NCBI GenBank assembly: GCA_964492615.1
Contig: CAZBKZ010000001.1
Span: 109,469-173,468, forward strand
Reading direction: 5' to 3'
DNA length: 64,000 nt
Origin: JAABTH01 sp964492615
Lineage (GTDB): Bacteria > Bacillota > Dethiobacteria > DTU022
A model generated the notes under the pieces. That model had not been told where the DNA came from. It saw nothing but the letters and a program-made list of their open reading frames with translations, and did not search any database. The position numbers were made by a program, and so were the translations under genes. This document shows, one piece after another, positions 41,286 through 50,420 of the stretch (the first letter of the stretch is position 1; the number at the start of each line of letters is the position of its first letter).

Positions 41286-43943
41286 TTGCAAACGATCAAA
41301 TTAACAGTAAACGGTATTAAAAAACAAGTTGAAGTAACCCCGGATATGGTTTTGCTGGACTACCTGCGGAAAGACCTGAAATTAACGGGGACGAAACAAT
41401 CATGCGACCGTAAAGGACAATGCGGAGCCTGCATGGTGATTGTTAATAATAAGGCAGTTCTATCATGCCTTACCAAAATGACTAAGCTGGAAAACGCTGA
41501 AGTCATTACTATAGAAGGATTGGGAACACCTGAGAATCCCCATCTGATCCAGGAGGCTTTTTGCCTGACAGGTGCCGTTCAGTGTGGTTTTTGTATACCA
41601 GGAATGATTATGTCTGCTAAAGCATTACTGGACGTCAATCCAGATCCCGATGTGCCGGCAATTAAGAAAGCCCTGGCCGGAAACCTGTGCCGTTGTACAG
41701 GGTACAAAAAGATCATTGAAGCTGTTTCACTAGCCGGCAAATTTTTACGCAAAGAAACCACACCTGATGAGGTGCGTAACAAGATCGGTAAGGAAGCGCT
41801 CGGTCAGTCACACGTTCGTCCCACCGCCATGATTAAAGCATGCGGATTAGCCAAGTTTAATGATGACATCCCACTTCCTGATGATGCTCTGGAAATAGCT
41901 GTTGCACGCAGCACAGAGTACCATGCCAAAATCAAATCGATTGATACTTCGGCTGCAGAAAAAATGCCGGGTGTTACCGGGGTTCTGCTCGCTAAGGACA
42001 TCAGGGGAACTAACCGGCTTCGCCTGATTCACCCGGATCAGCCTGTTTTATGTGACGATGTAGTTCGTCTCCTGGGCGATCCGATTGTAGCGGTAGCTGC
42101 TGAAACCAGGGATCAGGCCCGGGCCGCTGCAGAAGAGATTAAAATTGAATATGAACCTCTGCCGGTTCAAATGACAGTAGAGGAATCTTTAGCCCAGGAA
42201 GCCTATGCAATCCACCCCCATGCACCGGATAATGTTTGTGCAGAACAGCCCATCGTAAAAGGTGACGCCGACAAAGCATTCAAAGAAGCCTATGCTGTAG
42301 TTGAAGGGGAGTTCAGTACTCAAACCAACCACCAGGCTCCCCTGGAACCGGAAGTTTCTTCAGCATATTTTGAAGAGGATAAACTCGTTGTCGTTGGTCG
42401 CAGTATCAACATCCATTTCCATTTAAACCAGCTGAAAGAAACACTGGGCCATGAAAAAATGCGCTACATCGAAGCCTATTCAGGCGGGCAATTCGGCATC
42501 AAGGTCTGGATAGTTACCGAAGCCATTGCCGCAGCAGCAGCGTTGCATTTCCAGCGGGCTGTCCGTTACGCTCCAACCATGGCGGAATCAATGCTGATTA
42601 CTACCAAGAGACATGCTTACCCAAGCATAAAAACAAAACTTGCCGTTGACAAGAAAGGTAATATAACAGCGTATTACTGCGATTTTCTTATGGATAAGGG
42701 AGCCTATACAATAAACGGTGCAGTTATCTTGGGGCGCTCAATTTTAATGCTCTCCGGTTCTTATAACATACCAGCTTTACATGTACGCGGCCGCAGTATC
42801 TACACCAATAATGCACCAGGCGGTTCAGCCCGCGGAGCAGGACCCCCACAAACTGCCTTTGCCCTGGAATGCACTATAGATATGATGGCTGAAAAAATTG
42901 GCATGGATCCACTGGAGTTCCGACTGATGAATACACTACATCCAGGACAAACTAAAGCTACAGGTATGGCTGTAGCGCAGTGGGATTTTCCAGTGGTCTG
43001 CGATGCGATTAAACCTGCTTATGAAAAAGCAAAAAAAGAGGCTCTTGAAATTAATGCAAAAAACAGCAATATGAAGCGTGGCGTTGGAATTGCAGCATTT
43101 TCCTTCGGCATTGGCGGACCTGGCGATTCGGCTACCATGGCAGTTGAAATCGATCCCGATGATGGGATCACTGTATATGCTGCCGTTGCAGACCCAGGGG
43201 AAGGAAACGATAGCATGCTTACCCAGATAGCTGCTCATGAACTAGGGTTGCCTATCAATAAAATCAGGCTATATACCCGGGATACTGATAAAACTGTTCT
43301 GATGGGACCTGCTGCAGGCAGCCGAATGACTTTTATGGCTGGCAATACTCTTCTGAAAGCAATTGCTGACATGAAAAAGGCAATGAAAGAGGCTGGAGCC
43401 AACACATATGAAGGCCTGACAAAAGCCGGAAAACCCACACGCTTCGAGGCCACATATAAAAACCCCGGCACTGGAGGCTTGGACAAACAAACTGGACAAG
43501 GTGACGCCCAGGTAACAGAAGTACACAACATTCAGATGGCCGAGGTTGAAGTAAATACCGAAACTGGTGAAACCAAGGTCTTAAAAATGACCTGCTCGGT
43601 AGACTCTGGAACAGTCATCAACCCACAGGCTTTCGAAGGCCAGGTAGAAGGCGGTATAGACCAGGGAGTCGGTTATGCCCTTCGTGAAGAATACATCCTT
43701 GGTAAAACAACAAACTATGTTAATTTTAAATTCCCCACCATCCGTCATAGTTTCGATATGGAAATCATTACTCTGGAGACTCCCCGTCATAACGGTCCTC
43801 TGGGAGCTACCGGTATCGGTGAAATGACAATGATTTCCACCGCCCCTGCGGTACTGAATGCTATTTACGATGCTTGTGGCGCAAGAGTATACAACCTGCC
43901 TGCAACACCGGATAAGGTTTTGGCTGCAATGGGAAATAAATAA
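41286..43943 (+). CDS. MOP-type molybdenum aldehyde oxidoreductase (xanthine oxidase family)
   Basis: 885 residues. Seen: N-terminal plant-type [2Fe-2S] domain (C-D-R-K-G-Q-C-G-A-C), second [2Fe-2S] domain (C-G-F-C-I-P-G and C-R-C-T-G-Y), then the large Moco domain from about 175 with R-P-T-A-M-I-K-A-C-G-L-A-K-F, E-Q-P-I-V-K-G-D, and the catalytic Glu in G-A-T-G-I-G-E-M-T. Known: the single-chain FeS-FeS-Moco order without an FAD domain is that of Desulfovibrio aldehyde oxidoreductase (MOP). It oxidises aldehydes with water and passes electrons to a flavodoxin or ferredoxin. TTG start after GGAGG. Under a Moco-type riboswitch; the next gene may supply the sulfido ligand. Confidence 0.92.
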   Translation: MQTIKLTVNGIKKQVEVTPDMVLLDYLRKDLKLTGTKQSCDRKGQCGACMVIVNNKAVLSCLTKMTKLENAEVITIEGLGTPENPHLIQEAFCLTGAVQCGFCIPGMIMSAKALLDVNPDPDVPAIKKALAGNLCRCTGYKKIIEAVSLAGKFLRKETTPDEVRNKIGKEALGQSHVRPTAMIKACGLAKFNDDIPLPDDALEIAVARSTEYHAKIKSIDTSAAEKMPGVTGVLLAKDIRGTNRLRLIHPDQPVLCDDVVRLLGDPIVAVAAETRDQARAAAEEIKIEYEPLPVQMTVEESLAQEAYAIHPHAPDNVCAEQPIVKGDADKAFKEAYAVVEGEFSTQTNHQAPLEPEVSSAYFEEDKLVVVGRSINIHFHLNQLKETLGHEKMRYIEAYSGGQFGIKVWIVTEAIAAAAALHFQRAVRYAPTMAESMLITTKRHAYPSIKTKLAVDKKGNITAYYCDFLMDKGAYTINGAVILGRSILMLSGSYNIPALHVRGRSIYTNNAPGGSARGAGPPQTAFALECTIDMMAEKIGMDPLEFRLMNTLHPGQTKATGMAVAQWDFPVVCDAIKPAYEKAKKEALEINAKNSNMKRGVGIAAFSFGIGGPGDSATMAVEIDPDDGITVYAAVADPGEGNDSMLTQIAAHELGLPINKIRLYTRDTDKTVLMGPAAGSRMTFMAGNTLLKAIADMKKAMKEAGANTYEGLTKAGKPTRFEATYKNPGTGGLDKQTGQGDAQVTEVHNIQMAEVEVNTETGETKVLKMTCSVDSGTVINPQAFEGQVEGGIDQGVGYALREEYILGKTTNYVNFKFPTIRHSFDMEIITLETPRHNGPLGATGIGEMTMISTAPAVLNAIYDACGARVYNLPATPDKVLAAMGNK

Positions 43944-43959
43944 GGTTCTTTAACAAATT

Positions 43960-44000
43960 GTAACGGTAAGCCTTAATAATAAACTCAGGCTTACCGTTAC
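43960..44000 (+). repeat. 14-bp inverted repeat between oxidoreductase and desulfurase genes
   Basis: Seen: GTAACGGTAAGCCT (43960-43973) and AGGCTTACCGTTAC (43987-44000), perfect, 13-base loop, no T run. Likely a transcript-processing or partial-terminator hairpin that lowers expression of the downstream genes. Confidence 0.6.
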
Positions 44001-44034
44001 CTACATTTACAGAGAGGAATAAACTGGAACGAAA

Positions 44035-45378
44035 ATGAGTTACCCGAACAGTGTTGAAAATATTCGTACCGACTTTCCACCTCTATCCAGGGAAAGAAAC
44101 GGTAACCCTCCGATTTACTTTGACAACGCCTGCACAACCCTAGTCCCACGGCAAGTTATTGAAGCTATCAATCAATACTACACAGATTATCCTGCCTGTG
44201 CCGGCAGGCGAAGCAACCACTGGTTTGCAGAAGAAGCAACTCGTCTCATTGACGGAAATGCTGAAACCGGGCTTAAAGGTTCAAGGCGAGCTATTGCTGA
44301 TTTCATAAATGCCGGTTCGGAACAAGAAATAATTTTTACTCTCAACACAACATATGCCATCAATATAATAGCCTCGGGCTTCAGTTTTAAACCAGACGAC
44401 ATTGTGCTGGTAACAGGACGGGAACATAATTCAAATCTCGTTCCATGGCTGCGCCTTGCCAAAACAGGCTTAATCAGCGTAGAACATACAAGTGCCGATT
44501 TAAATGATTCTTTTGACCTGGAAGCTTATGAAAACATCCTGCAAACTAAACGGGTACGCCTTGTGAGCATGGCTTTTACATCTAATGTTACCGGTGTAAC
44601 CCTGCCGATCCGGGAGATTGTATCCATCGCTCATCAAAATGGTGCCAGGGTTCATCTTGACGGTGCACAGGCTGTACCACACCAGTCTGTTGATGTTCGG
44701 GAAATAGATCTCGATTTTCTTACTTTTTCCATCCATAAAATGTGCGGTCCGCGTGGAGTAGGGATACTATATGCCAAGAGCGAGTTAATCGGCAAAGAAG
44801 GAGAAGTATGGAATAAAAGCGATGATTATCTTGAACCGTCGATATTAGGTGGCGGAACCGTAAGAAATACAACCTATAAATCATATCAACAAAAACTGGG
44901 ACCGGAGGGATTTGAAGCCGGAATTCAGAATTATTGCAGCATCATCGCTTCCGGTGCCGCTGTTCAGTATTTGCAGAAAATTGGCATGGACAATATAGCT
45001 GCACATGAAAAGCAACTTAATCATTACCTGACTGAAAAATTGCTGAATCGGTACGGTGATACAGGATGGTTTATGATTTTAGGCCCACAAGAGGCTAGCC
45101 TCAGGGGTGGAGTACTTTCTTTTGTTGTCAGGAGGCCAAATGCCATTGGCATCGCTAAAGAACTAAGCGCTAAAAAAAACATTATGATCCGGGATGGAGT
45201 TTTCTGTGTGCATTCGTATTTTAACGAAGAGTTCGGAGAAAACTGGTTGCATCCAAAATCACACAGGGATCACCGTATGATTTATAGAGTATCTTTCTAT
45301 CTGTATAATACCATTGATGAATGCGATCTGTTTCTGGAAACGCTGGATCAGGTTTTTACAGAACGCAGTTATCTTTAA
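44035..45378 (+). CDS. Class V aminotransferase, cysteine desulfurase-like
   Basis: 447 residues, PLP-dependent. Seen: Y-F-D-N-A-C-T-T-L-V-P at the start, T-G-R-E-H-N-S-N-L-V-P-W, H-L-D-G-A-Q-A-V-P-H, the PLP lysine in F-S-I-H-K-M-C-G-P-R-G-V-G-I-L-Y, and a possible active Cys in R-D-G-V-F-C-V-H-S-Y. Known: SufS/Csd-like enzymes release sulfur from cysteine. In xanthine oxidase family enzymes a dedicated desulfurase inserts the Mo=S ligand. Inferred: sulfur donor for the upstream oxidoreductase or for Fe-S assembly with the next gene. Confidence 0.85.
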   Translation: MSYPNSVENIRTDFPPLSRERNGNPPIYFDNACTTLVPRQVIEAINQYYTDYPACAGRRSNHWFAEEATRLIDGNAETGLKGSRRAIADFINAGSEQEIIFTLNTTYAINIIASGFSFKPDDIVLVTGREHNSNLVPWLRLAKTGLISVEHTSADLNDSFDLEAYENILQTKRVRLVSMAFTSNVTGVTLPIREIVSIAHQNGARVHLDGAQAVPHQSVDVREIDLDFLTFSIHKMCGPRGVGILYAKSELIGKEGEVWNKSDDYLEPSILGGGTVRNTTYKSYQQKLGPEGFEAGIQNYCSIIASGAAVQYLQKIGMDNIAAHEKQLNHYLTEKLLNRYGDTGWFMILGPQEASLRGGVLSFVVRRPNAIGIAKELSAKKNIMIRDGVFCVHSYFNEEFGENWLHPKSHRDHRMIYRVSFYLYNTIDECDLFLETLDQVFTERSYL

Positions 45379-45407
45379 TAAAATGATCAGTTCGCGAGGA
45401 ATGAAAA

Positions 45408-45797
45408 ATGGATCAGGCAATTATAGAACTATATCGTAAATATATAAAAGAAGATTTTCCAAACGCCGGTGAAATTGAAAATGCTTCGATATTTTCCGAA
45501 GCTATAGGCCAGCATATGATCAACTGCGGCGAAACTGGAAACTATATGCAACTATACCTTAAAATTGAAAATGACCTTATACAAAAGATTAAATACCGCT
45601 GTTCCTGTGAACCTATTGCTAACGTTGCAGTAGAAATCCTTTGCGAACTTTTAAAAGGAAAAACTTTGGATGATGCGAGTAATCTTACTGAAGAAGCCTT
45701 TTATGAAATTATCGGCAGCAGTAGTGAAGAAATTACCCTTAAAATCAGGGGCTTACTGGAACTACTGCACGAAGGAATAGCTTCCTACAAATCCTAA
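45408..45797 (+). CDS. NifU/IscU N-terminal-like scaffold protein lacking third Cys
   Basis: 129 residues. Seen: Y-R-K-Y-I-K-E-D-F-P-N-A-G-E-I-E-N-A, I-N-C-G-E-T-G-N-Y-M-Q-L-Y-L-K-I-E-N-D-L-I-Q-K-I-K-Y-R-C-S-C-E-P-I-A-N-V-A-V-E-I-L, then L-K-G-K-T-L-D-D-A. Known: IscU-type scaffolds hold a cluster with three Cys and an Asp. Here the first C-G-(D to E) and second C are kept, but the third (normally H-C-S) is S-S-S-E-E-I. Inferred: a sulfur or cluster carrier specialised for the neighbouring enzymes rather than a housekeeping scaffold. 29 bp after the desulfurase. Confidence 0.75.
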   Translation: MDQAIIELYRKYIKEDFPNAGEIENASIFSEAIGQHMINCGETGNYMQLYLKIENDLIQKIKYRCSCEPIANVAVEILCELLKGKTLDDASNLTEEAFYEIIGSSSEEITLKIRGLLELLHEGIASYKS

Positions 45798-45957
45798 CTA
45801 TATACGGTCAGTCAGCTGACTTTTTATCGGCCTCCCAGACAAATTTTATTTCTTCTTGTTTTTTTTAGTATATATAATTCACCTTTTACAAAAATCTAAC
45901 CCTGCTGTTACCTATCACCTTTATTAAAAACAATAGACTAACTTGTTATAAATTATT

Positions 45958-45986
45958 TTGATCATTTAGAAATATTGTGATATTAT
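45958..45986 (+). promoter_or_regulatory. Predicted promoter of the GntR/FCD gene cluster
   Basis: Seen: TTGATC (45958-45963), 17-bp spacer, TATTAT (45981-45986), 75 bp before the regulator start. It is followed by a GTGG-CCAGT-CCAC mini-palindrome that could be the operator. Confidence 0.5.
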
Positions 45987-46060
45987 ATGGTGTGTGGCCA
46001 GTCCACTGCTTATTTAATCGAATATTTCTCAATCAAACCCTACAGAAAGGGGAGATGAAA

Positions 46061-46792
46061 TTGAGTGTATCCTTTCCCAAACTTCGAAACATAAGCATGC
46101 GTTCACAGGTTGTATATGAAATTGAAAGCAAGATTTTTTCCGGTGAATTAAAACCCGGTGACCGGCTGCCCCCCGAGCGCGATTTAGCTACAGCAATGGG
46201 AGTTAGCCGCAGCCTTGTTAACCTTGCCATTCTTGATTTGGAAGCAAAAGGTTTTCTGCGTGTTATCCCGAGAAAAGGAACATTTGTAACAGATTATAAA
46301 AAGGAAAGTACCCCGCAGATGCTCTTATCCCTGATTAACCATAGCTCGGAAATAACGGATCATAATTTCTTTAAGAATTTGTCGGAAATGCGCATATTGC
46401 TGGAAAGTGAATGTGCAAAACTGGCTGCGGTAAATGCTACTGATGATAATCTGGCAGAACTTGAGACAACTATTGAACAGATGAAATCCTCTTTACATGG
46501 TGACAGGAACAAATTTATGCATGCCAATTTCCGATTTCATTATGAAGTTTGTAATGCATCAGGGAACATTATTTATGCCATGATCTTTAAGTCTTTCGAA
46601 CAATCACTTCTCTATTATTTACCAAAAATTTTTAATAACGAAGAGCGCTGTGCCACCTCAATTAAACAACACGAAATACTGTTAGATGCACTACGGTCAC
46701 GCAATGCCGACCGATCCGAACAGGCAACTATGGCTATTATGCATGAGGGAATCGCGATTCTCGAGCAACTGTTCGAAACTAAGGAAGACTGA
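46061..46792 (+). CDS. GntR-family regulator, FadR/FCD type
   Basis: About 244 residues from TTG 46061, which has AAAGGGGAG six bases before; longer in-frame starts lie upstream of that ribosome site. Seen: winged helix Y-E-I-E-S-K-I-F-S-G-E-L-K-P-G-D-R-L-P-P-E-R-D-L-A-T-A-M-G-V-S-R-S-L-V, then an all-helical FCD domain with N-F-R-F-H-Y-E-V and H-E-I-L-L-D-A-L-R-S-R-N-A-D-R. Known: FCD regulators sense small carboxylates, often with a metal. Inferred: controls the following flavoprotein and reductase genes. Confidence 0.88.
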   Translation: MSVSFPKLRNISMRSQVVYEIESKIFSGELKPGDRLPPERDLATAMGVSRSLVNLAILDLEAKGFLRVIPRKGTFVTDYKKESTPQMLLSLINHSSEITDHNFFKNLSEMRILLESECAKLAAVNATDDNLAELETTIEQMKSSLHGDRNKFMHANFRFHYEVCNASGNIIYAMIFKSFEQSLLYYLPKIFNNEERCATSIKQHEILLDALRSRNADRSEQATMAIMHEGIAILEQLFETKED

Positions 46793-46846
46793 TTTAACTG
46801 AACCATATTAATCGCTTGGCATTAAAATTCTGAGAGGAGGAGTAAT

Positions 46847-48379
46847 TTGGAACAGTTATTTAAAGAACAATATGATGCTGTCGTAATCGGTAGCGGTATG
46901 GGAGGATTAGCTGCTGGATGTAACCTGGCCTTTAATGACCTGAATGTGCTGGTGCTTGAACAGCATAATTTGCCAGGCGGTGTTACAACAAGTTTTGTTC
47001 GGGGACGCTTCGAGTTTGAGCTGTCAGTTCAGTGCATCACAGAATACGGCACTCCAGAACATAAAGGCCCTCTTTACAAGTTTTTCAAAGACGATCTCAA
47101 GCTCGATCTTGACTTCCCCCGGATGACAGAAGGCCGTTTCTACGCCATGACCAACAATAACATCAAGGAAGTACTGCCACTTGAAAAAGCAAACCTTATA
47201 GAATATATCGAGGCTAAAGTTCCAGGCAGCAGGCAGCCTGTAACTGAATATCTTAATTTTTGCGATAAGATGCTTGACGCAGTCAATTATATCAATGAAC
47301 AGGATGGCAACATTAACCCACTGGCCCTGATCAGAAAACACAGTGGTTTAATAGCAGCAGCAGGCCTGACTGTAAAAGAAGTAACTGATAAATTCAAAAT
47401 GCCCGAAAAGGCACTGGAGATACTGGATATCTACTGGACTTTCACCGGTCTGCCCATGGACGCCATGTCTTACCCCATATATGGCCTGGTCCTCTCCTGC
47501 ATGTCTACAACACCCATTCATGCACCGCTAAAAACCACTTTTGAAATATCGACAAAAATGGCGGAGAAGATCCAGGAGCTCGGGGGGCAGATTGAATATA
47601 ATACGCGCGTTGATAAAATTCTGGTTGAAAAGGGCCGGGTAACCGGTATAGTAACCCATCGGGGTGAAGTTATCAAAACAAACCATGTCTATTCAAACGC
47701 TCTACCTCACAATGTTTTTGGAAACATGATTTATCCCGGGGAAGAACTCCCTGCGAAAGCCTTAAAAACATTAAATATGCGTTCAAGAGGCACCAGCTTC
47801 TTAAGTCTCTACATGGGACTCAACCGGAGCGCAGATGAACTGGGTTTAAACCACTATATGTATTACTTTGCCCCTGATGGGAACATTAACCGCGCCTATG
47901 ACAACCTGGATATTCTGGCGCCCAGTAAATATTTCGCAGGGGCATGTCCTAATACGCTGATCCCTGATGCTTCCCCTGAAGGCACGTGTATTCTGCACCT
48001 TGAAACTCTGGCCAGGTCTGAACCTTGGAAATCAGTAACCCAGGCTGATTATCACAAACATAAATATGAACTCGCAGGTGCTCTAATAGATCAGGCTTCA
48101 GACATCCTTGACATTCCAATTCGCGAGCATATAGAAGAGATTGAAGTTTGTACTCCTCACACATTTGCCCGTTACCTTGGAGCATTTATGGGAAACGTTT
48201 ATGCATATGATCACAGGGTATTTGACTCGGTTGTTATCAAGGCCCTGACACAGGATAAAGAGCGCCTGATCGAAGGGCTTTCGTTTGTGGGCAATGCCGG
48301 GCTTTTAATTGCGGGGTTCCCCAGCTCAATTCTATCGGGCAGGTTAGCCACCATAGAACAAATCGCATCTCACAGCTAA
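46847..48379 (+). CDS. FAD-dependent phytoene desaturase/carotenoid isomerase-like oxidoreductase (COG1233)
   Basis: 510 residues. Seen: dinucleotide-binding A-V-V-I-G-S-G-M-G-G-L-A-A-G-C-N-L-A near the N-terminus, V-L-V-L-E-Q-H-N-L-P-G-G-V-T-T-S-F, the mid-protein N-T-R-V-D-K-I-L-V-E-K-G-R-V-T-G strand, and a C-terminal G-N-A-G-L-L-I-A-G-F-P-S-S. Known: the COG1233 family includes carotenoid desaturases, isomerases and retinol saturases, and many bacterial members have unknown substrates. TTG start with GAGGAGG. Followed by a ferredoxin-reductase-type protein, a plausible electron partner. No carotenoid genes nearby. Confidence 0.85.
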   Translation: MEQLFKEQYDAVVIGSGMGGLAAGCNLAFNDLNVLVLEQHNLPGGVTTSFVRGRFEFELSVQCITEYGTPEHKGPLYKFFKDDLKLDLDFPRMTEGRFYAMTNNNIKEVLPLEKANLIEYIEAKVPGSRQPVTEYLNFCDKMLDAVNYINEQDGNINPLALIRKHSGLIAAAGLTVKEVTDKFKMPEKALEILDIYWTFTGLPMDAMSYPIYGLVLSCMSTTPIHAPLKTTFEISTKMAEKIQELGGQIEYNTRVDKILVEKGRVTGIVTHRGEVIKTNHVYSNALPHNVFGNMIYPGEELPAKALKTLNMRSRGTSFLSLYMGLNRSADELGLNHYMYYFAPDGNINRAYDNLDILAPSKYFAGACPNTLIPDASPEGTCILHLETLARSEPWKSVTQADYHKHKYELAGALIDQASDILDIPIREHIEEIEVCTPHTFARYLGAFMGNVYAYDHRVFDSVVIKALTQDKERLIEGLSFVGNAGLLIAGFPSSILSGRLATIEQIASHS

Positions 48380-48391
48380 GGAGGTTAAGAT

Positions 48392-49636
48392 ATGAGTAAA
48401 GTAAAATTCATCCCCGGGCTTTTTGCCCTTTTACGAATGAAAAAAGAACGGCAGGCTCGTATTGCTTCAGCGCCTGCAGAAAAGCTGCCCGATCCAATAT
48501 CCGCACTGGCAAAAGCGATGCATCCCGATGAACTGAAACTAACCATTACAAACATTATTGCGGAAAATGATTCTGTAAAAACCTATCGCCTACAGCCGGC
48601 AAAAGTGTCATCCGGTTTACCGGTATTCCTCGCAGGTCAGTATATCAGTGTGGATCTTACCATCGAAGGCTGTTACACCACCAGAGCTTACACAATTTCT
48701 TCCGCTCCCTACGAAGCAGAGGGGACAAATGGTTACTATGAAATCAGTATACGCAAAAAACCGGGTGGATTTGCGAGCAGTTTCATTTGGGATAACTGGG
48801 AAAAAGGGTTGGTTATATCAGCATCCGGACCGCATGGAGACTTCTTCTATTCTCCCTTGCGTGATACAAAAGAAATCGTTGCCCTGGCTGGTGGGACAGG
48901 CATCACGCCATTCCGTTCAATGATGAAACAGTTTGCCTTCAGGGAAACAGATATGAAAATGACCATTATGTATGGATGCAAAAATGATTGTGATCTTTTG
49001 TTTGAAAAAGAGCTTGGTGATCTTTGCCAACGCTTCCCCGATAGGTTACAGCGTTTTGATACTTTCGAAGAAACCGATAGTTCAGACCTGCGGCAGGGTT
49101 ACATAGATGCAGGATTTATCCGCGATCATTTACCAGAGCCGTCTGAAAAAACATTTTTTATCTGCGGCCCCTCAATTATGTACAGCTTCATGGAAAAAGA
49201 ACTGCAAAAACTGGGGTCACTGGAACGCAAACAGATGCGCTTTGAGGTAGGCGGCACTCCCGATAACGTAACTCTAATGGCAGGCTACCCATCAGAGAAC
49301 GCAGGAAAAACCATTAATATAGAGGTACACATTGGAGAAAGCCGCACTGTAATTTCTGCAAAAACAACTGAAAGCATACTGGTAGCTGTTGAAAAGAACG
49401 GTTTAGTTCTCGATTCATGCTGCCGCTCAGGAGAATGTGGAATCTGCCGCAGCAAACTTATATCAGGCGAAGTATATATTCTGCCTGACCATGACGGCAG
49501 AAGGGCTGTTGATAAGGAACTTGGTTATATACATCCCTGTTCCACATATCCCCTGTCAGACCTGGCTATAAGGATCCCACCAGGAAAACATGTGAAAGAG
49601 CCGCCTCAGAAACAGCCAACATTAAGTAAAAGCTAA
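48392..49636 (+). CDS. FNR-type NAD(P)H oxidoreductase with C-terminal [2Fe-2S] ferredoxin
   Basis: 414 residues. Seen: FAD-binding R-A-Y-T-I-S-S-A-P-Y-E (about 93-103), NAD site A-G-G-T-G-I-T-P-F-R-S-M-M, F-F-I-C-G-P-S-I-M-Y-S-F-M, then a plant-type ferredoxin C-C-R-S-G-E-C-G-I-C-R-S-K with the distal C in H-P-C-S-T-Y-P. Known: the FAD-NAD-[2Fe-2S] order is shared with phenylacetate epoxidase reductase and Hcp reductase; it relays electrons from NAD(P)H to a partner. 13 bp after the COG1233 gene, so a redox pair is likely. Confidence 0.9.
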   Translation: MSKVKFIPGLFALLRMKKERQARIASAPAEKLPDPISALAKAMHPDELKLTITNIIAENDSVKTYRLQPAKVSSGLPVFLAGQYISVDLTIEGCYTTRAYTISSAPYEAEGTNGYYEISIRKKPGGFASSFIWDNWEKGLVISASGPHGDFFYSPLRDTKEIVALAGGTGITPFRSMMKQFAFRETDMKMTIMYGCKNDCDLLFEKELGDLCQRFPDRLQRFDTFEETDSSDLRQGYIDAGFIRDHLPEPSEKTFFICGPSIMYSFMEKELQKLGSLERKQMRFEVGGTPDNVTLMAGYPSENAGKTINIEVHIGESRTVISAKTTESILVAVEKNGLVLDSCCRSGECGICRSKLISGEVYILPDHDGRRAVDKELGYIHPCSTYPLSDLAIRIPPGKHVKEPPQKQPTLSKS

Positions 49637-49637
49637 A

Positions 49638-50207
49638 ATGGCTCAACTAAGCAACGGCAGAATCAGGATTATCCATGTGCTTTCAGAACCAATTTCCGAC
49701 TGGGAAGGTGAAAGAGGTTTTATAAACACAGATTTAATCAAAAAAGTAATAGGAGAAATTAATGAAAAGAGCTTCTTCATTTGCGGTCCACAGGCAATGT
49801 ATAGCTTTGCAAATAAAGCGCTTGACGATCTTGGTATAATCCGGCGCTTTCGGCGGGAAGAAGCTTATGGAGAAAGCGATGATATAACCGCCCATCAGGA
49901 ATTCCCGCCAGGCAAAGCGGGAAAAATTTTCAGGCTGCTGTTGAGATATGGAATAACAGAAATTGAGCTTGAATGCCGCTCCGATGAAACCTTGCTTATT
50001 GCTTTGGAACGTGCAGGGTATGCTGTCGATTCCCATTGCCGCAGCGGTGAATGCGGCTGGTGCCCCAGCCTTCTTGAGAGTGGAGACATATGGTACCGAC
50101 CGGAAGGTCTGGGTGTAAGAGCAGGCGATATTGATGATGGTTTTATTCATGTCTGTTCAGCATATCCGATGAGCGATGTGATTCTTCGCGTCCAAAATCA
50201 ATTGTAA
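49638..50207 (+). CDS. Half-length FNR/ferredoxin paralogue without FAD domain
   Basis: 189 residues. Seen: a segment matching the last third of a reductase domain (K-S-F-F-I-C-G-P-Q-A-M-Y-S-F-A-N-K-A-L), then a complete [2Fe-2S] domain C-R-S-G-E-C-G-W-C-P-S-L with C in H-V-C-S-A-Y-P-M-S-D. It has no FAD-binding part and no first half of the NAD domain. It begins 1 bp after the previous stop and resembles that protein's C-terminal half. Inferred: a partial duplication kept as a separate ferredoxin-like electron carrier. It could also be a decaying copy, but the frame and Cys are intact. Confidence 0.75.
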   Translation: MAQLSNGRIRIIHVLSEPISDWEGERGFINTDLIKKVIGEINEKSFFICGPQAMYSFANKALDDLGIIRRFRREEAYGESDDITAHQEFPPGKAGKIFRLLLRYGITEIELECRSDETLLIALERAGYAVDSHCRSGECGWCPSLLESGDIWYRPEGLGVRAGDIDDGFIHVCSAYPMSDVILRVQNQL

Positions 50208-50229
50208 TTAAATTGCTACGGGTTTTCCA

Positions 50230-50264
50230 AAAACCGCGTTGTAGAATAACGCGGTTTTCTTTTG
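50230..50264 (+). terminator. Intrinsic terminator ending the flavoprotein operon
   Basis: Seen: AAAACCGCGTT (50230-50240) and AACGCGGTTTT (50248-50258), an 11-bp perfect stem, 7-base loop, tail CTTTTG. A run of A before the stem makes it usable from either side. Confidence 0.85.
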
Positions 50265-50420
50265 AAATAGCCTATCGGTTAATGACAAAATCAGGACTAA
50301 GTTTAATATGCAACCCAATTATTTAACTCTCTCATGTAAGTACTTTAAGATAATGCGATTGCATGAAATAAATTAACAGGAGAATAAGGGTTATCTCTGT
50401 ATAATCTGCTGAGGCAGCCG

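Noticed and set aside
45800..45830. AGTC-AGCT-GACT followed by T run as a terminator after the NifU-like gene
   Set aside because: The stem is only four base pairs; too weak to support.
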